Part shown: positions 33,863-42,868 of the stretch, piece after piece
Position numbering within the stretch: position 1 is the stretch's first letter
How the letters are laid out: each line of letters opens with the position of its first letter
Notes under the pieces: model-generated
What the model was told of the DNA's origin: nothing
What the model saw: the letters and a program-made list of their open reading frames with translations, nothing else
Databases searched by the model: none
Made by a program: the position numbers and the translations under genes
Source: Caldifarciminota bacterium
Lineage (GTDB): Bacteria; Hydrothermota; Tepidihabitantia; Tepidihabitantales; Tepidihabitantaceae
DNA: 64,000 nucleotides
Reading direction: 5' to 3'
Assembly: GCA_026418295.1 (NCBI GenBank)
Contig: JAOABP010000001.1
Location: 372,001 to 436,000 of the forward strand

Positions 33863-34624
33863 TCACCGTATCAGCTCAATTTTCCCCCGTGCCACTCCAT
33901 TGTCATAAAAGTAGATTCCCGGCACAACCGGCTGACCCTCTGAATCAATTCCGTCCCAGAAAAGGAACTCCTGCTCCGCCGTCAATGTCCTGATCACCCT
34001 GCCCGCCGCATCCCGGATAATCACCGGATAACCCTTGGCTGCCGGAATAAAAACCCGGCGCAATGCCGGCACCGGCAGTGCAGTTGTGCCCATCTTACCC
34101 CGTAATTCATACCCGCTGATACCCGCACCGGTCCACCCGTAAACGAGACAGGTGCTGTTCATGGTGTCCCCGTAGCTGATAACGACTTCAGCCCTCCGAT
34201 CCCCGTCAATATCAGAAAGCAGTGGATAGGGAAACTCATAACTTGTGAACTCCGGACTCTCAAATTCAACTGTTTGAGTGGCACAGTCGTAGATCCGGAA
34301 CCTCAGGGAGTAACTGGGATAGGAGTAACTGAAGCCGTAAACCAGCAGTTCCTTAGCAGCATCACCATCCATGTTCACCGCGCCAATTACCTCCCAGTTG
34401 TTCCAGTCCGAATAAGGGTTGGAGATGGTCCAGAAACGCTGGCGGGTGACACCGCTGATAAAGACCAGCGAATCCCGGTGCGCGTTGCCATACCGGACCA
34501 CCAGCTCGGACAGACTGTCGCCGTTGACATCCGGTCCTGAACTCACCCAGCCGTTCCGGACCGGAAACTGCCATTCCACCCCATAGCCGTTAAAAAGTAT
34601 TAACAGCGCCATCAGAATCATCAC
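33863..34624 (-). CDS. Secreted FG-GAP-like repeat protein with short sorting tail
   Basis: 253 residues; signal peptide MMILMALLILFNGYG. Calcium-loop-like repeats DVNGDSLSELVV, NMDGDAAKELLVY, DIDGDRRAEVVIS mark FG-GAP/VCBS beta-propeller blades. The C-terminus (VIIRDAAGRVIRTL, GIDSEGQPVVPGIYFY) resembles the FlgD-like/type IX tail. It is small for a full propeller, so it may be a fragment of a larger fold. AAAGGAGG lies eight bases before the ATG. Confidence 0.8.
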   Translation of the reverse strand: MMILMALLILFNGYGVEWQFPVRNGWVSSGPDVNGDSLSELVVRYGNAHRDSLVFISGVTRQRFWTISNPYSDWNNWEVIGAVNMDGDAAKELLVYGFSYSYPSYSLRFRIYDCATQTVEFESPEFTSYEFPYPLLSDIDGDRRAEVVISYGDTMNSTCLVYGWTGAGISGYELRGKMGTTALPVPALRRVFIPAAKGYPVIIRDAAGRVIRTLTAEQEFLFWDGIDSEGQPVVPGIYFYDNGVARGKIELIR

Positions 34625-34645
34625 TCTCGCCTCCTTTTCTCCTCA

Positions 34646-34674
34646 ATCTTAAATCCTTTTCACCAGCAAGTCAA
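34646..34674 (-). promoter_or_regulatory. Promoter of the FG-GAP protein gene
   Basis: Minus strand TTGACT (34669-34674), 17 bases, TAAGAT (34646-34651). I see nothing else in the 216-base gap 34625-34840. Confidence 0.65.
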
Positions 34675-34840
34675 ACGATTAATAATCAGATCCCGTAAAT
34701 GCACCATTTTTCACATCGGGAGCGCTGAATTTTCCGGCGCTTCTCCGTCAACCTCTGAAATGGCAAATAGTTAGCGAACTGAAAAACCAGATCTGGTTTT
34801 GATTTCAGTGGTATACCCCGGGTAATCCCCAGTTCCGTTT

Positions 34841-36247
34841 TCAGGCTGGTTGTCGATTTTGAACCTTGAATCCGGATGCTGAGGATGCAGAATAACGCTG
34901 GCGCAGCCTGGCCGCTTTTCTCACCTTCCGCCTTTCCTCCACATCCCCCAGCCGTTCCAGCACCAGTTCCTCCGGCTCCACCTTCCGGTCAGAATAGGTG
35001 AAACACTGTGCCAGTGCCGCTCCGATCTTCTCCGCCAACTGCAGGGAGCTAGCATGCACCACTGCTACCGTCTCCCCCTTCTTCACCGGTTCGCCAACCT
35101 TCTTGAGAAAGATAAAACCCGCTCCGGGGTCGATGACATCATCAAGTTTCTTCCGGCCGAGACCGATCTCCAGCCCCAGCAGTCCGACCTCGAGGGCATC
35201 GATTGACTTGACATAACCGGAACCGGTGGCATATACCGACTGCTGATATCGGGCACTGGGCAGCAGGTCTGGGTTGTCCACCACCGCCGGATCACCCCCC
35301 TGCGTCGCTATCACCGCCCGGAATTTTTCCAGCGCCCTGCCCTGATGCAGCGCCCGCAGCAGGAGTCGTCGCGCCTGCTGCGGTTTCTGAGCCAGACCCG
35401 CCAAGAGCAGCATCTCACTGCCGAGCGCCAGCGTCACCTCCAGCAGGTCTTCCGGACCATCGCCCCGGAGCGTGGCAATCGCCTCCCGGACTTCAAGCGC
35501 ATTGCCTACCGACCGCCCCAGAGGCTGAGACATGCTGGTCAGGAGTGCCCGCACCCGGCAGCCCAGTGCACTGCCGATCTCAATCATCAGCCGGGCAAGC
35601 TTGCGCGCCTGGCGCCGGGCTGGCATGAACGCCCCCCGGCCCGTCTTCACATCCAGCACAAGTCCGTCAATCCCTTCTGCCAGCTTCTTGGAGATGATGC
35701 TGGCAGCGATCAGCGGTATTGAATCCACCGTGCCGGTAACATCCCGCAGGGCGTAAAGCTTGCGGTCCGCCGGGCAGAGCTCATCAGTTTGCCCGGCCAG
35801 CGCCACTCCGTTTTTCTCCAGCGCCGCCCGGAATTCCGCCACCGTAAGATTGGTTCGAAATCCGGGAATTGACTCCAGCTTATCCAGGGTACCACCGGTG
35901 TGCCCGAGGCTTCTCCCCGAAATCATCGGCACCACTACCCCGCAGGCGGCAGCCAGCGGTGCCAGCACGAGTGAAACCTTGTCTCCGACCCCGCCGGTGG
36001 AGTGCTTGTCAATCTTCGGACCGGGAATGTCGTTTAGATCCAGAACCAGACCCGAGCTGATGATCGCCCGGGTCAGGGCAACCGTTTCCGACTTGTCCAG
36101 TCCACGCAGATAGACTGCCATCAGCCATGCGGCCATCTGGTAGTCCGGAATTTCTCCTTTAACATAGCTGTCCACCAGCCAGGCGATCTCGTCCGCCCGC
36201 AGTCTACCCCGTGCCTGTTTGCGCCGGAGCAGACTCAGAAAGTCCAC
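34841..36247 (-). CDS. pdp: Pyrimidine-nucleoside/thymidine phosphorylase
   Basis: 468 residues with the family signature DKHSTGGVGDKVSLVLAPL, SGRSLGHTGGTLDKLESIPG, and KLYALRDVTGTVDSIPLI. It splits pyrimidine nucleosides with phosphate to base and pentose-1-phosphate in salvage. The last about 25 residues (RQRYSASSASGFKVQNRQPA) are unlike the family and may be an extension by read-through of an older stop. It is 15 bases after secY, where adk or map usually sits. Confidence 0.92.
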   Translation of the reverse strand: MDFLSLLRRKQARGRLRADEIAWLVDSYVKGEIPDYQMAAWLMAVYLRGLDKSETVALTRAIISSGLVLDLNDIPGPKIDKHSTGGVGDKVSLVLAPLAAACGVVVPMISGRSLGHTGGTLDKLESIPGFRTNLTVAEFRAALEKNGVALAGQTDELCPADRKLYALRDVTGTVDSIPLIAASIISKKLAEGIDGLVLDVKTGRGAFMPARRQARKLARLMIEIGSALGCRVRALLTSMSQPLGRSVGNALEVREAIATLRGDGPEDLLEVTLALGSEMLLLAGLAQKPQQARRLLLRALHQGRALEKFRAVIATQGGDPAVVDNPDLLPSARYQQSVYATGSGYVKSIDALEVGLLGLEIGLGRKKLDDVIDPGAGFIFLKKVGEPVKKGETVAVVHASSLQLAEKIGAALAQCFTYSDRKVEPEELVLERLGDVEERRKVRKAARLRQRYSASSASGFKVQNRQPA

Positions 36248-36262
36248 TTTGGAAAAGGGGAA

Positions 36263-37567
36263 TTAACCGAAGCGCCGGCCCAGAAACTTGCCACCCTTGA
36301 CCAGCCCTTCGTAGTGCCGCATCACCAGATGGGCTTCGATCTGCTGGAGGGTATCAAGCGCCACACCGACGATGATCAAAAGCGTAGTGCCGCCGAAGTA
36401 GAACGGCACCCGGAAGGCACTCATCAGCAGCCAGGGCATCAGGGCAATCACCACCAGAAACAGCGCCCCGGGCAGAGTCAGAAGCGAGAGGCTGCGGTCA
36501 ATGTAGGCGGCGGTCTTCTCGCCGGGCCGGATTCCGGGAATGAAACCGCCATAGCGCTGCATGTTGTCTGCAAGGTCCCGCGGATTGAAGACGATCGAGG
36601 TGTAAAAGTAGGTGAAGAAAATAATCAGCACCGCATACAGCAGGTTGTAGAGCCAGCCGCCCGGTGAAAGATAACGCTGCAGCCACTCAAGGAAGGGCAG
36701 TTTCAGAAATGTGGCAAAGGTTGAGGGGAAGACAATCAGACTCTGGGCAAAGATGATCGGAATCACGCCCGCGGTGATCAGCCGCAGCGGGATGTGGGTA
36801 CTCTGGCCACCGTACATCCGCCGGCCGACAATCCGCTTCGGATACTGAACCGGAATCTTGCGGATCGCCATCGTCATCAGCACAACCGCCGCATAAACCA
36901 CAAACACCAGTGCCGCAACAATCAGCAACCAGAGCCAGGAGCTGATGCGCGCCTGCTGGAAGGTCCGGGCAAAATCCTGGGGTGTGCTGTCAAGACAGCC
37001 GATGAGAATGATGAAGGAGATGCCGTTGCCGATACCCCGGTCGGTAATCTGCTCGCCGAGCCACATCACAAAGATCGTCCCCGCGGTCAGGGTAAAGATC
37101 GTCATCAGCCGGAAGAACAACCCGGGCTGAAGCACAATCGGCCCGAACTCGGTCGGCGGCTGGGACTCAAGATAGACCGCAATGCTGGCCGCCTGAATGA
37201 TCGCCAGACCGACCGTGGCATAGCGGGTATACTGATTGAGTTTCTTTCTTCCTTCTTCATCCCGCTGCAGCTTCTCCAGAAACGGGAAGACCGAACCGAG
37301 GAGCTGAAATACGATTGACGCCGAAATGTAGGGCATTACCCCGAGGGCAAACACTGATGCCCGGGACAAAGCACCACCAACAAAGATATCGTAAAGTCCG
37401 AAGACTGTGCCCTGAAGCTGGGACAGAACCCAGCCGAGCGCCTGGGCGTTAATTCCGGGAACCGGAATATGGGTACCCAGACGGTATACCACCACCATTG
37501 CCAGCGTAAAGAGAATCTTTTTCCGCAGATCGGGAATTTTGAAGACGCCAGTTACACCGCCGGTCAA
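36263..37567 (-). CDS. secY: Protein translocase subunit SecY
   Basis: 434 residues, ten membrane helices, SecY motifs GTHIPVPGIN near the start, GGALSRASVFALGVMPYISASI (plug and helix 2) and GGFIPGIRPGEKTA. It is the channel of the general secretion system. Starts one base after rplO. Confidence 0.97.
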   Translation of the reverse strand: MTGGVTGVFKIPDLRKKILFTLAMVVVYRLGTHIPVPGINAQALGWVLSQLQGTVFGLYDIFVGGALSRASVFALGVMPYISASIVFQLLGSVFPFLEKLQRDEEGRKKLNQYTRYATVGLAIIQAASIAVYLESQPPTEFGPIVLQPGLFFRLMTIFTLTAGTIFVMWLGEQITDRGIGNGISFIILIGCLDSTPQDFARTFQQARISSWLWLLIVAALVFVVYAAVVLMTMAIRKIPVQYPKRIVGRRMYGGQSTHIPLRLITAGVIPIIFAQSLIVFPSTFATFLKLPFLEWLQRYLSPGGWLYNLLYAVLIIFFTYFYTSIVFNPRDLADNMQRYGGFIPGIRPGEKTAAYIDRSLSLLTLPGALFLVVIALMPWLLMSAFRVPFYFGGTTLLIIVGVALDTLQQIEAHLVMRHYEGLVKGGKFLGRRFG

Positions 37568-37568
37568 T

Positions 37569-38030
37569 TTACTTTCCTTCCCCGGTCCATTCCGGTTGCA
37601 ACAGAACTGCCTTGCCGCCGGCAGCCTCTATCTTCTGCCTGGCTGATTCTGAAAAGGCGTGGGCGGTTACCGTAATCGGACGGCTGATTTCACCCCTGCC
37701 GAGTACCTTTACCGGCATGCCGCGCCGTACCAGTTTCCGCTCCTGAAGCAGTTCAATGGTAACGTTATCCGTACCAAGTTCAGCCAGATCATCAAGATTC
37801 ACCACGCTGTATTCCACCCGGGTCGGATTTTTGAAACCGCGCTTCGGAATTCGACGGTAGAAGGGCATCTGTCCGCCTTCAAACCGGGCATCAAACTCCG
37901 GGGCTGAATGCTGGCCTGCGCCCTTATGCCCACGACAGGAGGTCTTGCCATGACCCGAGGCCGGACCGCAACCTACCCGTTTCTTGCGCCTTTTTGCCCC
38001 TGGTGCCGGTTTCAATTCGCTTAACTTCAC
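37569..38030 (-). CDS. rplO: Ribosomal protein L15 (uL15)
   Basis: 153 residues: MKLSELKPAPGAKRRKKRVG, then GHGKTSCRGHKGAGQ, the standard L15 glycine/basic N-terminus, and GRGEISRPITVTAHAFS. Large-subunit protein; overlaps rpmD by four bases. Confidence 0.97.
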   Translation of the reverse strand: MKLSELKPAPGAKRRKKRVGCGPASGHGKTSCRGHKGAGQHSAPEFDARFEGGQMPFYRRIPKRGFKNPTRVEYSVVNLDDLAELGTDNVTIELLQERKLVRRGMPVKVLGRGEISRPITVTAHAFSESARQKIEAAGGKAVLLQPEWTGEGK

Positions 38031-38206
38031 AGCTCCTCCACTTCCACCAGATGCCTGATCTGGAATATCATCCCACGGATCACCGGAGTATCAGCATGTT
38101 CCCGTTCCGCCCCGACCCGGCGCAGACCGAGCGCACGGGCGGTACGCTTGTGTTCTTCCTTCTCGTCAATCAGGCTCTTAACCAGCCGGACTTTCAACCT
38201 TTTCAT
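38027..38206 (-). CDS. rpmD: Ribosomal protein L30 (uL30)
   Basis: 59 residues from the ATG at 38206 ([16 protein letters not shown]), ending DTPVIRGMIFQIRHLVEVEE, typical of L30. The longer frame to 38224 adds six residues not seen in the family. The start lies 29 bases inside rpsE. Confidence 0.92.
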   Translation of the reverse strand: MKRLKVRLVKSLIDEKEEHKRTARALGLRRVGAEREHADTPVIRGMIFQIRHLVEVEEL

Positions 38207-38735
38207 TCTGCCTTCTTTCCACAAAATGACGGATTGGCTTGTTGCGTGCCTGAGCGGTCATGTCGATCGTCCGCAGTTTCTGCAGTGCCAGAATGGTCGC
38301 CTTGGCGGTATTGTAGTGGTTCCGGGAGCCGAATGCTTTACTCAGGGCATCGCTTAAACCTGCCGCCTCAAGCACCGCCCGAACCTGTGGACAGGCGATC
38401 AAGCCGGTCCCCGGCGCTGCCGGCTTCACCAGCACCTTGCTGGCACCGAACTTGCCCCAGGTTTCATGCGGAATCGTATGTCCCCGGAAGGCGATTTTCA
38501 CCATCTGCTTCTGCGCCTGCACCGCCGCCTTACGCACCGCCGCCGCTACCTCAACCGCCTTGCCATGGCCGACACCGACCTGCCCCTTGCCGTCACCCAC
38601 GACTACGGTTGCCGATATCCGCATCCGTTTACCGCCCTTCATCACCTTGGAAATACGCTTGATATTGATTACCCGCTCAATAAGCTCCGGTTCAGGTTGA
38701 ACCGTTTCGGTATCAACAGTGGTAATGTCTCTCAA
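38178..38735 (-). CDS. rpsE: Ribosomal protein S5 (uS5)
   Basis: 185 residues: [22 protein letters not shown], then [19 protein letters not shown] and [13 protein letters not shown]. Small-subunit protein involved in decoding fidelity. Its end overlaps rpmD and its start overlaps rplR by four bases. Confidence 0.97.
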   Translation of the reverse strand: MRDITTVDTETVQPEPELIERVINIKRISKVMKGGKRMRISATVVVGDGKGQVGVGHGKAVEVAAAVRKAAVQAQKQMVKIAFRGHTIPHETWGKFGASKVLVKPAAPGTGLIACPQVRAVLEAAGLSDALSKAFGSRNHYNTAKATILALQKLRTIDMTAQARNKPIRHFVERRQNEKVESPAG

Positions 38736-39079
38736 AATTCCAGCCCTCCTTGCCGGGCACCTTCTGCCAGCGCCTTTACCCGGCCGTGATAGCGATAACC
38801 GGCACGGTCAAACACCACCTTCTTCACCCCGAGCGCCTGTGCCTTCTGAGCAAGCAGCTTGCCCACTTCGGCAGAAACCTCAACCGGTTTGAGCTTCTTA
38901 TCTTTCAGCTCGGGTGCAAGGGTGGAGGCTGCCGTCAGCACACGGCTGGTTGTGTCATCAATCAGTTGAGCGTAAATGTGCTTGTTACTGCGGAACACAC
39001 ACAGCCGCGGCCGCTCCGGAGTTCCGCTGATCCGGTGCCGGATACTCAGATGCCGTCTTAATCTGCGATCACGAATCAT
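38732..39079 (-). CDS. rplR: Ribosomal protein L18 (uL18)
   Basis: 115 residues from the ATG at 39079 ([19 protein letters not shown]), ending [26 protein letters not shown], the L18 5S-rRNA-binding tail. A TTG at 39088 is in frame but falls in the -10. Normally rplF and rpsH lie upstream; here the gene has its own promoter and follows ddl. Confidence 0.95.
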   Translation of the reverse strand: MIRDRRLRRHLSIRHRISGTPERPRLCVFRSNKHIYAQLIDDTTSRVLTAASTLAPELKDKKLKPVEVSAEVGKLLAQKAQALGVKKVVFDRAGYRYHGRVKALAEGARQGGLEF

Positions 39080-39087
39080 AGCTTTCA

Positions 39088-39115
39088 ATACTATTCACTA
39101 TTTTTCCCATGTCAA
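39088..39115 (-). promoter_or_regulatory. Promoter of the rplR-rpsE-rpmD-rplO-secY operon
   Basis: Minus strand TTGACA (39110-39115), 16 bases, TAGTAT (39088-39093). The ATG at 39079 is eight bases past the -10, so the leader is 0-2 bases. Confidence 0.68.
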
Positions 39116-39132
39116 GAAAACGCATAACTGCA

Positions 39133-40080
39133 TCAAACCAGTGCATCGGCCAGAATCCTGAAGATCAGCTCATCATAGGAAATTCCGGCATGCTCAGCCT
39201 GAGCCGGCAGATCAGAAAGGTCAGTCAGCCCGGGAATTGTGTTAATCTCAAGAAAATAGGGATAACGGCTATCCTTGATAATCAAGTCCAGCCGGGAAAA
39301 CCCCTTGCAACCCAGACTGTTATGCGCCTTGAGCGCCAGCTCCTTGACCCTCTTTTCGGTTCGGCTGTCCAGCCGTGCCGGAATGATGAACTCGGTCTCC
39401 CCCCGGGTATATTTGGCTTCATAGCTGTAATACTCATGACTCTTGGGCACCAGCTCCAGAATCGGCAGCACCTCCTGCCCGAGAATTCCCACTGTTGCAA
39501 TAATCCCCGGGACAAAAGGCTCAATCAGCAGATCACCAAACCCGCGCCAGACCCGTTCGCAGTGATCCAGTGCGCCCCTCCGGCCCGCAAGCAGCTCTAT
39601 TCCAACGCTTGACCCCTCGCACCGCGGTTTGACAATCATCGGGTAACCAAACCGCTTCTCCGCTTCAGCAAGCCCCTCAGCCACATCATCATCTGCGCCA
39701 ACCGCCACAAAATCCGGAGTCGGGATTCCGGTTTGCCGGAAGATCATCTTGGTGAACACCTTGTCGATTGCAATCGCCGATGCGGTCACGCCGGAACCGG
39801 TATACGGTATCCCCATCAGTTCCAGAAATCCCTGCATTGTCCCATCCTCACCCGGTTTGCCGTGCAGGGCGATAAATGCCATATCGATCTTTGCCTGACG
39901 GATCTGATCAACAAAACTGCGATTGATATCAATTCCGACCGCCTGATACCCCTGTCGCCGCAGCGACTCCAGCACCCGCTGGCCCGAAAGGAGCGAAACC
40001 TCCCGTTCGCTCGACCAGCCGCCCATCAGTACACCGATCCTGCGTTTGCGCAGGCGGCGGACGATATCACTTCTGCTCAT
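39133..40080 (-). CDS. ddl: D-alanine--D-alanine ligase
   Basis: 315 residues from the ATG at 40080, which has AAAGGAG eight bases upstream; the frame to 40107 would overlap the NfnB gene. Motifs: GGWSSEREVSLLSG, ALHGKPGEDGTMQG, GIPYTGSGVTASAIAIDK, EINTIPGLTDLSDLPAQA. It joins two D-alanines for peptidoglycan precursors with ATP. Last gene of the nfnA-nfnB-ddl operon. Confidence 0.95.
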   Translation of the reverse strand: MSRSDIVRRLRKRRIGVLMGGWSSEREVSLLSGQRVLESLRRQGYQAVGIDINRSFVDQIRQAKIDMAFIALHGKPGEDGTMQGFLELMGIPYTGSGVTASAIAIDKVFTKMIFRQTGIPTPDFVAVGADDDVAEGLAEAEKRFGYPMIVKPRCEGSSVGIELLAGRRGALDHCERVWRGFGDLLIEPFVPGIIATVGILGQEVLPILELVPKSHEYYSYEAKYTRGETEFIIPARLDSRTEKRVKELALKAHNSLGCKGFSRLDLIIKDSRYPYFLEINTIPGLTDLSDLPAQAEHAGISYDELIFRILADALV

Positions 40081-40100
40081 TCTCAGGCTCCTTTCCCGGC

Positions 40101-41498
40101 TCACCACCGGCCGGTCCGCAGATACTCATCCATGGAACGGGCGGCAATTCTGCCCGCACCCATCGCCAGAATTACTGTTGCTGCACCGGTTACAATGTCG
40201 CCACCGGCAAATACACCCTTTTTGGAAGTTCTGCCTGTGTCAGGATCCACTACCACTGTCCCCCGTTTTGACACCTCCAGCCCGGGTGTGGTCTGGGGAA
40301 TCAGCGGATTCGGGCTGTTGCCGATTGCAATCACCACAGTATCCACCGGGATGCGAAATTCACTTCCCGGCACCGGCACTGGGCGGCGTCTGCCTGAAGC
40401 ATCCGGCTCCCCAAGTTCCATCCGGATACATTCAACCTCCCTGACCCAGCCATTTTCATCCGCAATATAGCGCACCGGATTGGTCAGAAGCTGAAACTCC
40501 ACACCCTCTTCCTCTGCATGGTGGATTTCTGCTGCCCGCGCCGGCATTTCATCGCGGGAACGCCGGTAAATCAAAATTGAACGCTCAGCCCCCAAACGGA
40601 GCGCGGTCCGGGCGGCATCCATCGCCACATTACCACCACCAATTACCGCTACATTCTTACCTTTAACAATCGGTGTATCGTATTTCGGAAACAGATATGC
40701 CTTCATCAGATTGGACCTAGTAAGATACTCATTTGCCGAATAAACCCCGAGATAGTTTTCCCCGGGGATATTCATAAACAGCGGCAGTCCGGCACCGGTA
40801 CCAATAAATACGGCATCAAACTCTTCGAGCAGCTCATCCACGGTCTTCAGTTTACCGACAACATAATTGAGCTCCAGCTTCACCCCCATTGAACGGACAA
40901 AGTTTACCTCCCGTTCAACGATTGCCTTGGGCAAACGGAACTCCGGAATTCCATACATCAGCACTCCGCCGGGCTTGTGCAGTGCCTCAAAAATAGTTAC
41001 TTCATGCCCTAATTTCCGCATGTCTCCGGCAAGAGTTAGTCCGGCCGGCCCGGAACCGATTACCGCCACCTTCTTGCCGGTTGCCGGCTGAATTTCACAC
41101 ATCACGCACTCCGGCTGTGTTGCCTCCCAGTCCGCAATGAACCGTTCCAGATTACCAATCGCCACCGGCTCCATCTTTCGCCCCAGAACACATGCACCCT
41201 CACATTGAGTTTCCTGTGGACAGACTCGACCACAGATCGCCGGTAGAACGTTAGTCCGCTTCATCACCTTCATTGCTTCCAGGAAGTTACCTTCGGCAAT
41301 GTGCCGGATAAAGCCGGGGATATCGACCTGCACCGGACAGCCCTCAACACAGCCCGGTTTCTTGCACTGAAGGCACCGCTGTGCCTCTGCTCTTGCCTCT
41401 TCCGGAGTATATCCGAAGGGAACCTCATCAAAATTGTGCCGGCGCACTTCAGGCGCCTGTTCCTTCATTGGCGTGCGCTTGGGACTGACTTTTGCCAT
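40101..41498 (-). CDS. NfnB/GltA-type NADPH-ferredoxin flavoprotein (large subunit)
   Basis: 465 residues. N-terminal cysteines CLQCKKPGCVEGCPVQVDIPGF and CGRVCPQETQCEGAC hold two [4Fe-4S] clusters; then two Rossmann motifs, VIGSGPAGLTLAGDM and VIGGGNVAMDAARTALRLGA. This is the homotetrameric glutamate-synthase-like chain, which with the next subunit forms NADH-dependent reduced ferredoxin:NADP oxidoreductase (Nfn) or sulfide dehydrogenase. It supplies NADPH by electron bifurcation in anaerobes. Starts right after the small-subunit stop (TAAATG). Confidence 0.9.
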   Translation of the reverse strand: MAKVSPKRTPMKEQAPEVRRHNFDEVPFGYTPEEARAEAQRCLQCKKPGCVEGCPVQVDIPGFIRHIAEGNFLEAMKVMKRTNVLPAICGRVCPQETQCEGACVLGRKMEPVAIGNLERFIADWEATQPECVMCEIQPATGKKVAVIGSGPAGLTLAGDMRKLGHEVTIFEALHKPGGVLMYGIPEFRLPKAIVEREVNFVRSMGVKLELNYVVGKLKTVDELLEEFDAVFIGTGAGLPLFMNIPGENYLGVYSANEYLTRSNLMKAYLFPKYDTPIVKGKNVAVIGGGNVAMDAARTALRLGAERSILIYRRSRDEMPARAAEIHHAEEEGVEFQLLTNPVRYIADENGWVREVECIRMELGEPDASGRRRPVPVPGSEFRIPVDTVVIAIGNSPNPLIPQTTPGLEVSKRGTVVVDPDTGRTSKKGVFAGGDIVTGAATVILAMGAGRIAARSMDEYLRTGRW

Positions 41499-42356
41499 TT
41501 ATGCCTCCCTTCGTCCACAACCGCAGCCGGTCTGTGCCTGCCGGAACAGCTCCACCGCCTGTCGCTCCTCATTCACATAGGTTTTCAGCCGTGCCATCAG
41601 GAGATCAAAGTTCACCTTGTGACCATCAAATTCCGGACCATCCACACAGGCAAACTTGGTTTCACCGTCCACCTCCACCCGGCACACACCGCACATCCCG
41701 GTCGCATCAAGCATAATCGGATTCAGACTGACAATCGTCGGAATATTATGCTTTTTTGTCAACAGAGAAACCATCTTCATCATAATTACCGGGCCCACCG
41801 CAAAACACCGGTCAATCTTCTCCCCCCGGTCAATTACTCGCTGCAGCATATCAGTTACCAGCCCCTTGTTGCCATTCGAGCCGTCATCGGTGCAGACAAT
41901 GAGCTCATCCACCGCCCGTCGCATCTCATCCTCCATCAGAATCAGCTCCCGGTTCCGGAAACCGATGATTCCGATCACCCTGTTGCCTGCCTGACGCAAC
42001 GCCCGGGCAACAGGATAAATTTCTGGTGTGCCGACACCACCGGCAACACACACCACCGTCCCGAACCGCTCAATTTCCGTCGGCTTGCCCAGCGGACCGA
42101 TCAAATCCATTATACTGTCCCCTTCATTCAGTGTGCCCAGGAGCATGGTTGATTTACCCACCTCCTGAAATACAATTACCAGCACCCCTTCGTCAGGCCG
42201 GGCATCAGCAATCGTCAGCGGAATCCGCTCCCCCTCCTCATGAATCCGCAAAACCACAAACTGCCCGGGCCGGGCTTTACGGGCAATTTCGGGCGCCTCA
42301 AGCTCCAGGCGTTTAACACCATGTGCAAGTAGCTTCTTTCCCAATATCTTAACCAT
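41499..42356 (-). CDS. NfnA/SudB-type FAD and [2Fe-2S] subunit
   Basis: 285 residues of the dihydroorotate dehydrogenase electron-transfer type: an FAD domain (RPGQFVVLRIHEEGERIPLTI), an NAD domain (VAGGVGTPEIYPVAR), and a cysteine group GMCGVCRVEVDGETKFACVDGPEF for a [2Fe-2S] cluster. The tail CGCGRREA adds two cysteines. Partner of the downstream large chain. GGAGG lies four bases before the ATG. Confidence 0.9.
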   Translation of the reverse strand: MVKILGKKLLAHGVKRLELEAPEIARKARPGQFVVLRIHEEGERIPLTIADARPDEGVLVIVFQEVGKSTMLLGTLNEGDSIMDLIGPLGKPTEIERFGTVVCVAGGVGTPEIYPVARALRQAGNRVIGIIGFRNRELILMEDEMRRAVDELIVCTDDGSNGNKGLVTDMLQRVIDRGEKIDRCFAVGPVIMMKMVSLLTKKHNIPTIVSLNPIMLDATGMCGVCRVEVDGETKFACVDGPEFDGHKVNFDLLMARLKTYVNEERQAVELFRQAQTGCGCGRREA

Positions 42357-42435
42357 TCTGCCTCCATTTTACTTGATAAAAACAAACAATACAGTTTTAG
42401 CTGTTGCTACTCGGACCTGTTAAATACAATCTTGA

Positions 42436-42463
42436 ATTATACCATACTTTTGAAAAAAGTCAA
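42436..42463 (-). promoter_or_regulatory. Promoter of the nfnAB-ddl operon
   Basis: Minus strand TTGACT (42458-42463), 16 bases, TATAAT (42436-42441). The leader is about 73 bases; only a four-pair ACAG/CTGT stem was seen in it. Confidence 0.75.
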
Positions 42464-42489
42464 CCCTTCAGAATCACTGCACACAGATA

Positions 42490-42517
42490 TTGACAGCCGG
42501 CAGAACATTGGTAAGAT
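42490..42517 (+). promoter_or_regulatory. Promoter of the initiator tRNA
   Basis: TTGACA (42490-42495), 16 bases, TAAGAT (42512-42517), 14 bases before the tRNA. Confidence 0.72.
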
Positions 42518-42531
42518 ATTATGTTATTAAC

Positions 42532-42605
42532 TGCGGGGTGGAGCAGCCTGGTAGCTCGTGAGGCTCATAACCTCAAGGTCGCTGGTTCGAATCCAGCCCC
42601 CGCTA
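42532..42605 (+). tRNA. Initiator tRNA-fMet (anticodon CAT)
   Basis: Cloverleaf with CTCATAA anticodon loop and the initiator body GGAGCAGCCTGGTAGCTCGT, including A11. Base 1 is T and base 72 is T, so the end pair is mismatched, as initiators require, but it is U-U and not C-A. The anticodon stem is TGAGG/CCTCA, so only two of the usual three G-C pairs are kept. CCA is not encoded. Confidence 0.93.
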
Positions 42606-42633
42606 CTTTCTTTTTGTATTCAGAGGAGGTTTG

Positions 42634-42846
42634 ATGCCGGAAGAAAACATCGAACAGAAAACCAACTGCGGGAATGGAGGTAAAATGAAAATAGTCCACA
42701 AATGGCGCGGTCCGGACATTATGGGACCGGTATGGTTTATTGGGTGGCTGTTCACTATCGGCTATCTCCACCTGCCATTTTTCTGGAAGGGTGTACTTGC
42801 CCTTCTTATCTGGCCCTATTATCTCGGCCGGTCGCTGGGGCAGTAA
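42634..42846 (+). CDS. Small membrane protein with two possible starts
   Basis: 70 residues from the ATG at 42634, with AGGAGG four bases upstream. A second ATG at 42685 (53 residues, MKIVHKWRGPDIMG) also has TGGAGG four bases upstream. The body has one or two hydrophobic segments (PVWFIGWLFTIGYLHLPFFWKGVLALLIWPYY). Function unknown. It lies 28 bases after the initiator tRNA and is probably read from the same promoter. Confidence 0.7.
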   Translation: MPEENIEQKTNCGNGGKMKIVHKWRGPDIMGPVWFIGWLFTIGYLHLPFFWKGVLALLIWPYYLGRSLGQ

Positions 42847-42868
42847 AAAAACAGCCTATTACCGAATT

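Noticed and set aside
42357-42429. Possible riboswitch in the 73-base leader of nfnAB
   Set aside because: Only a four-pair stem was seen; no known riboswitch core.
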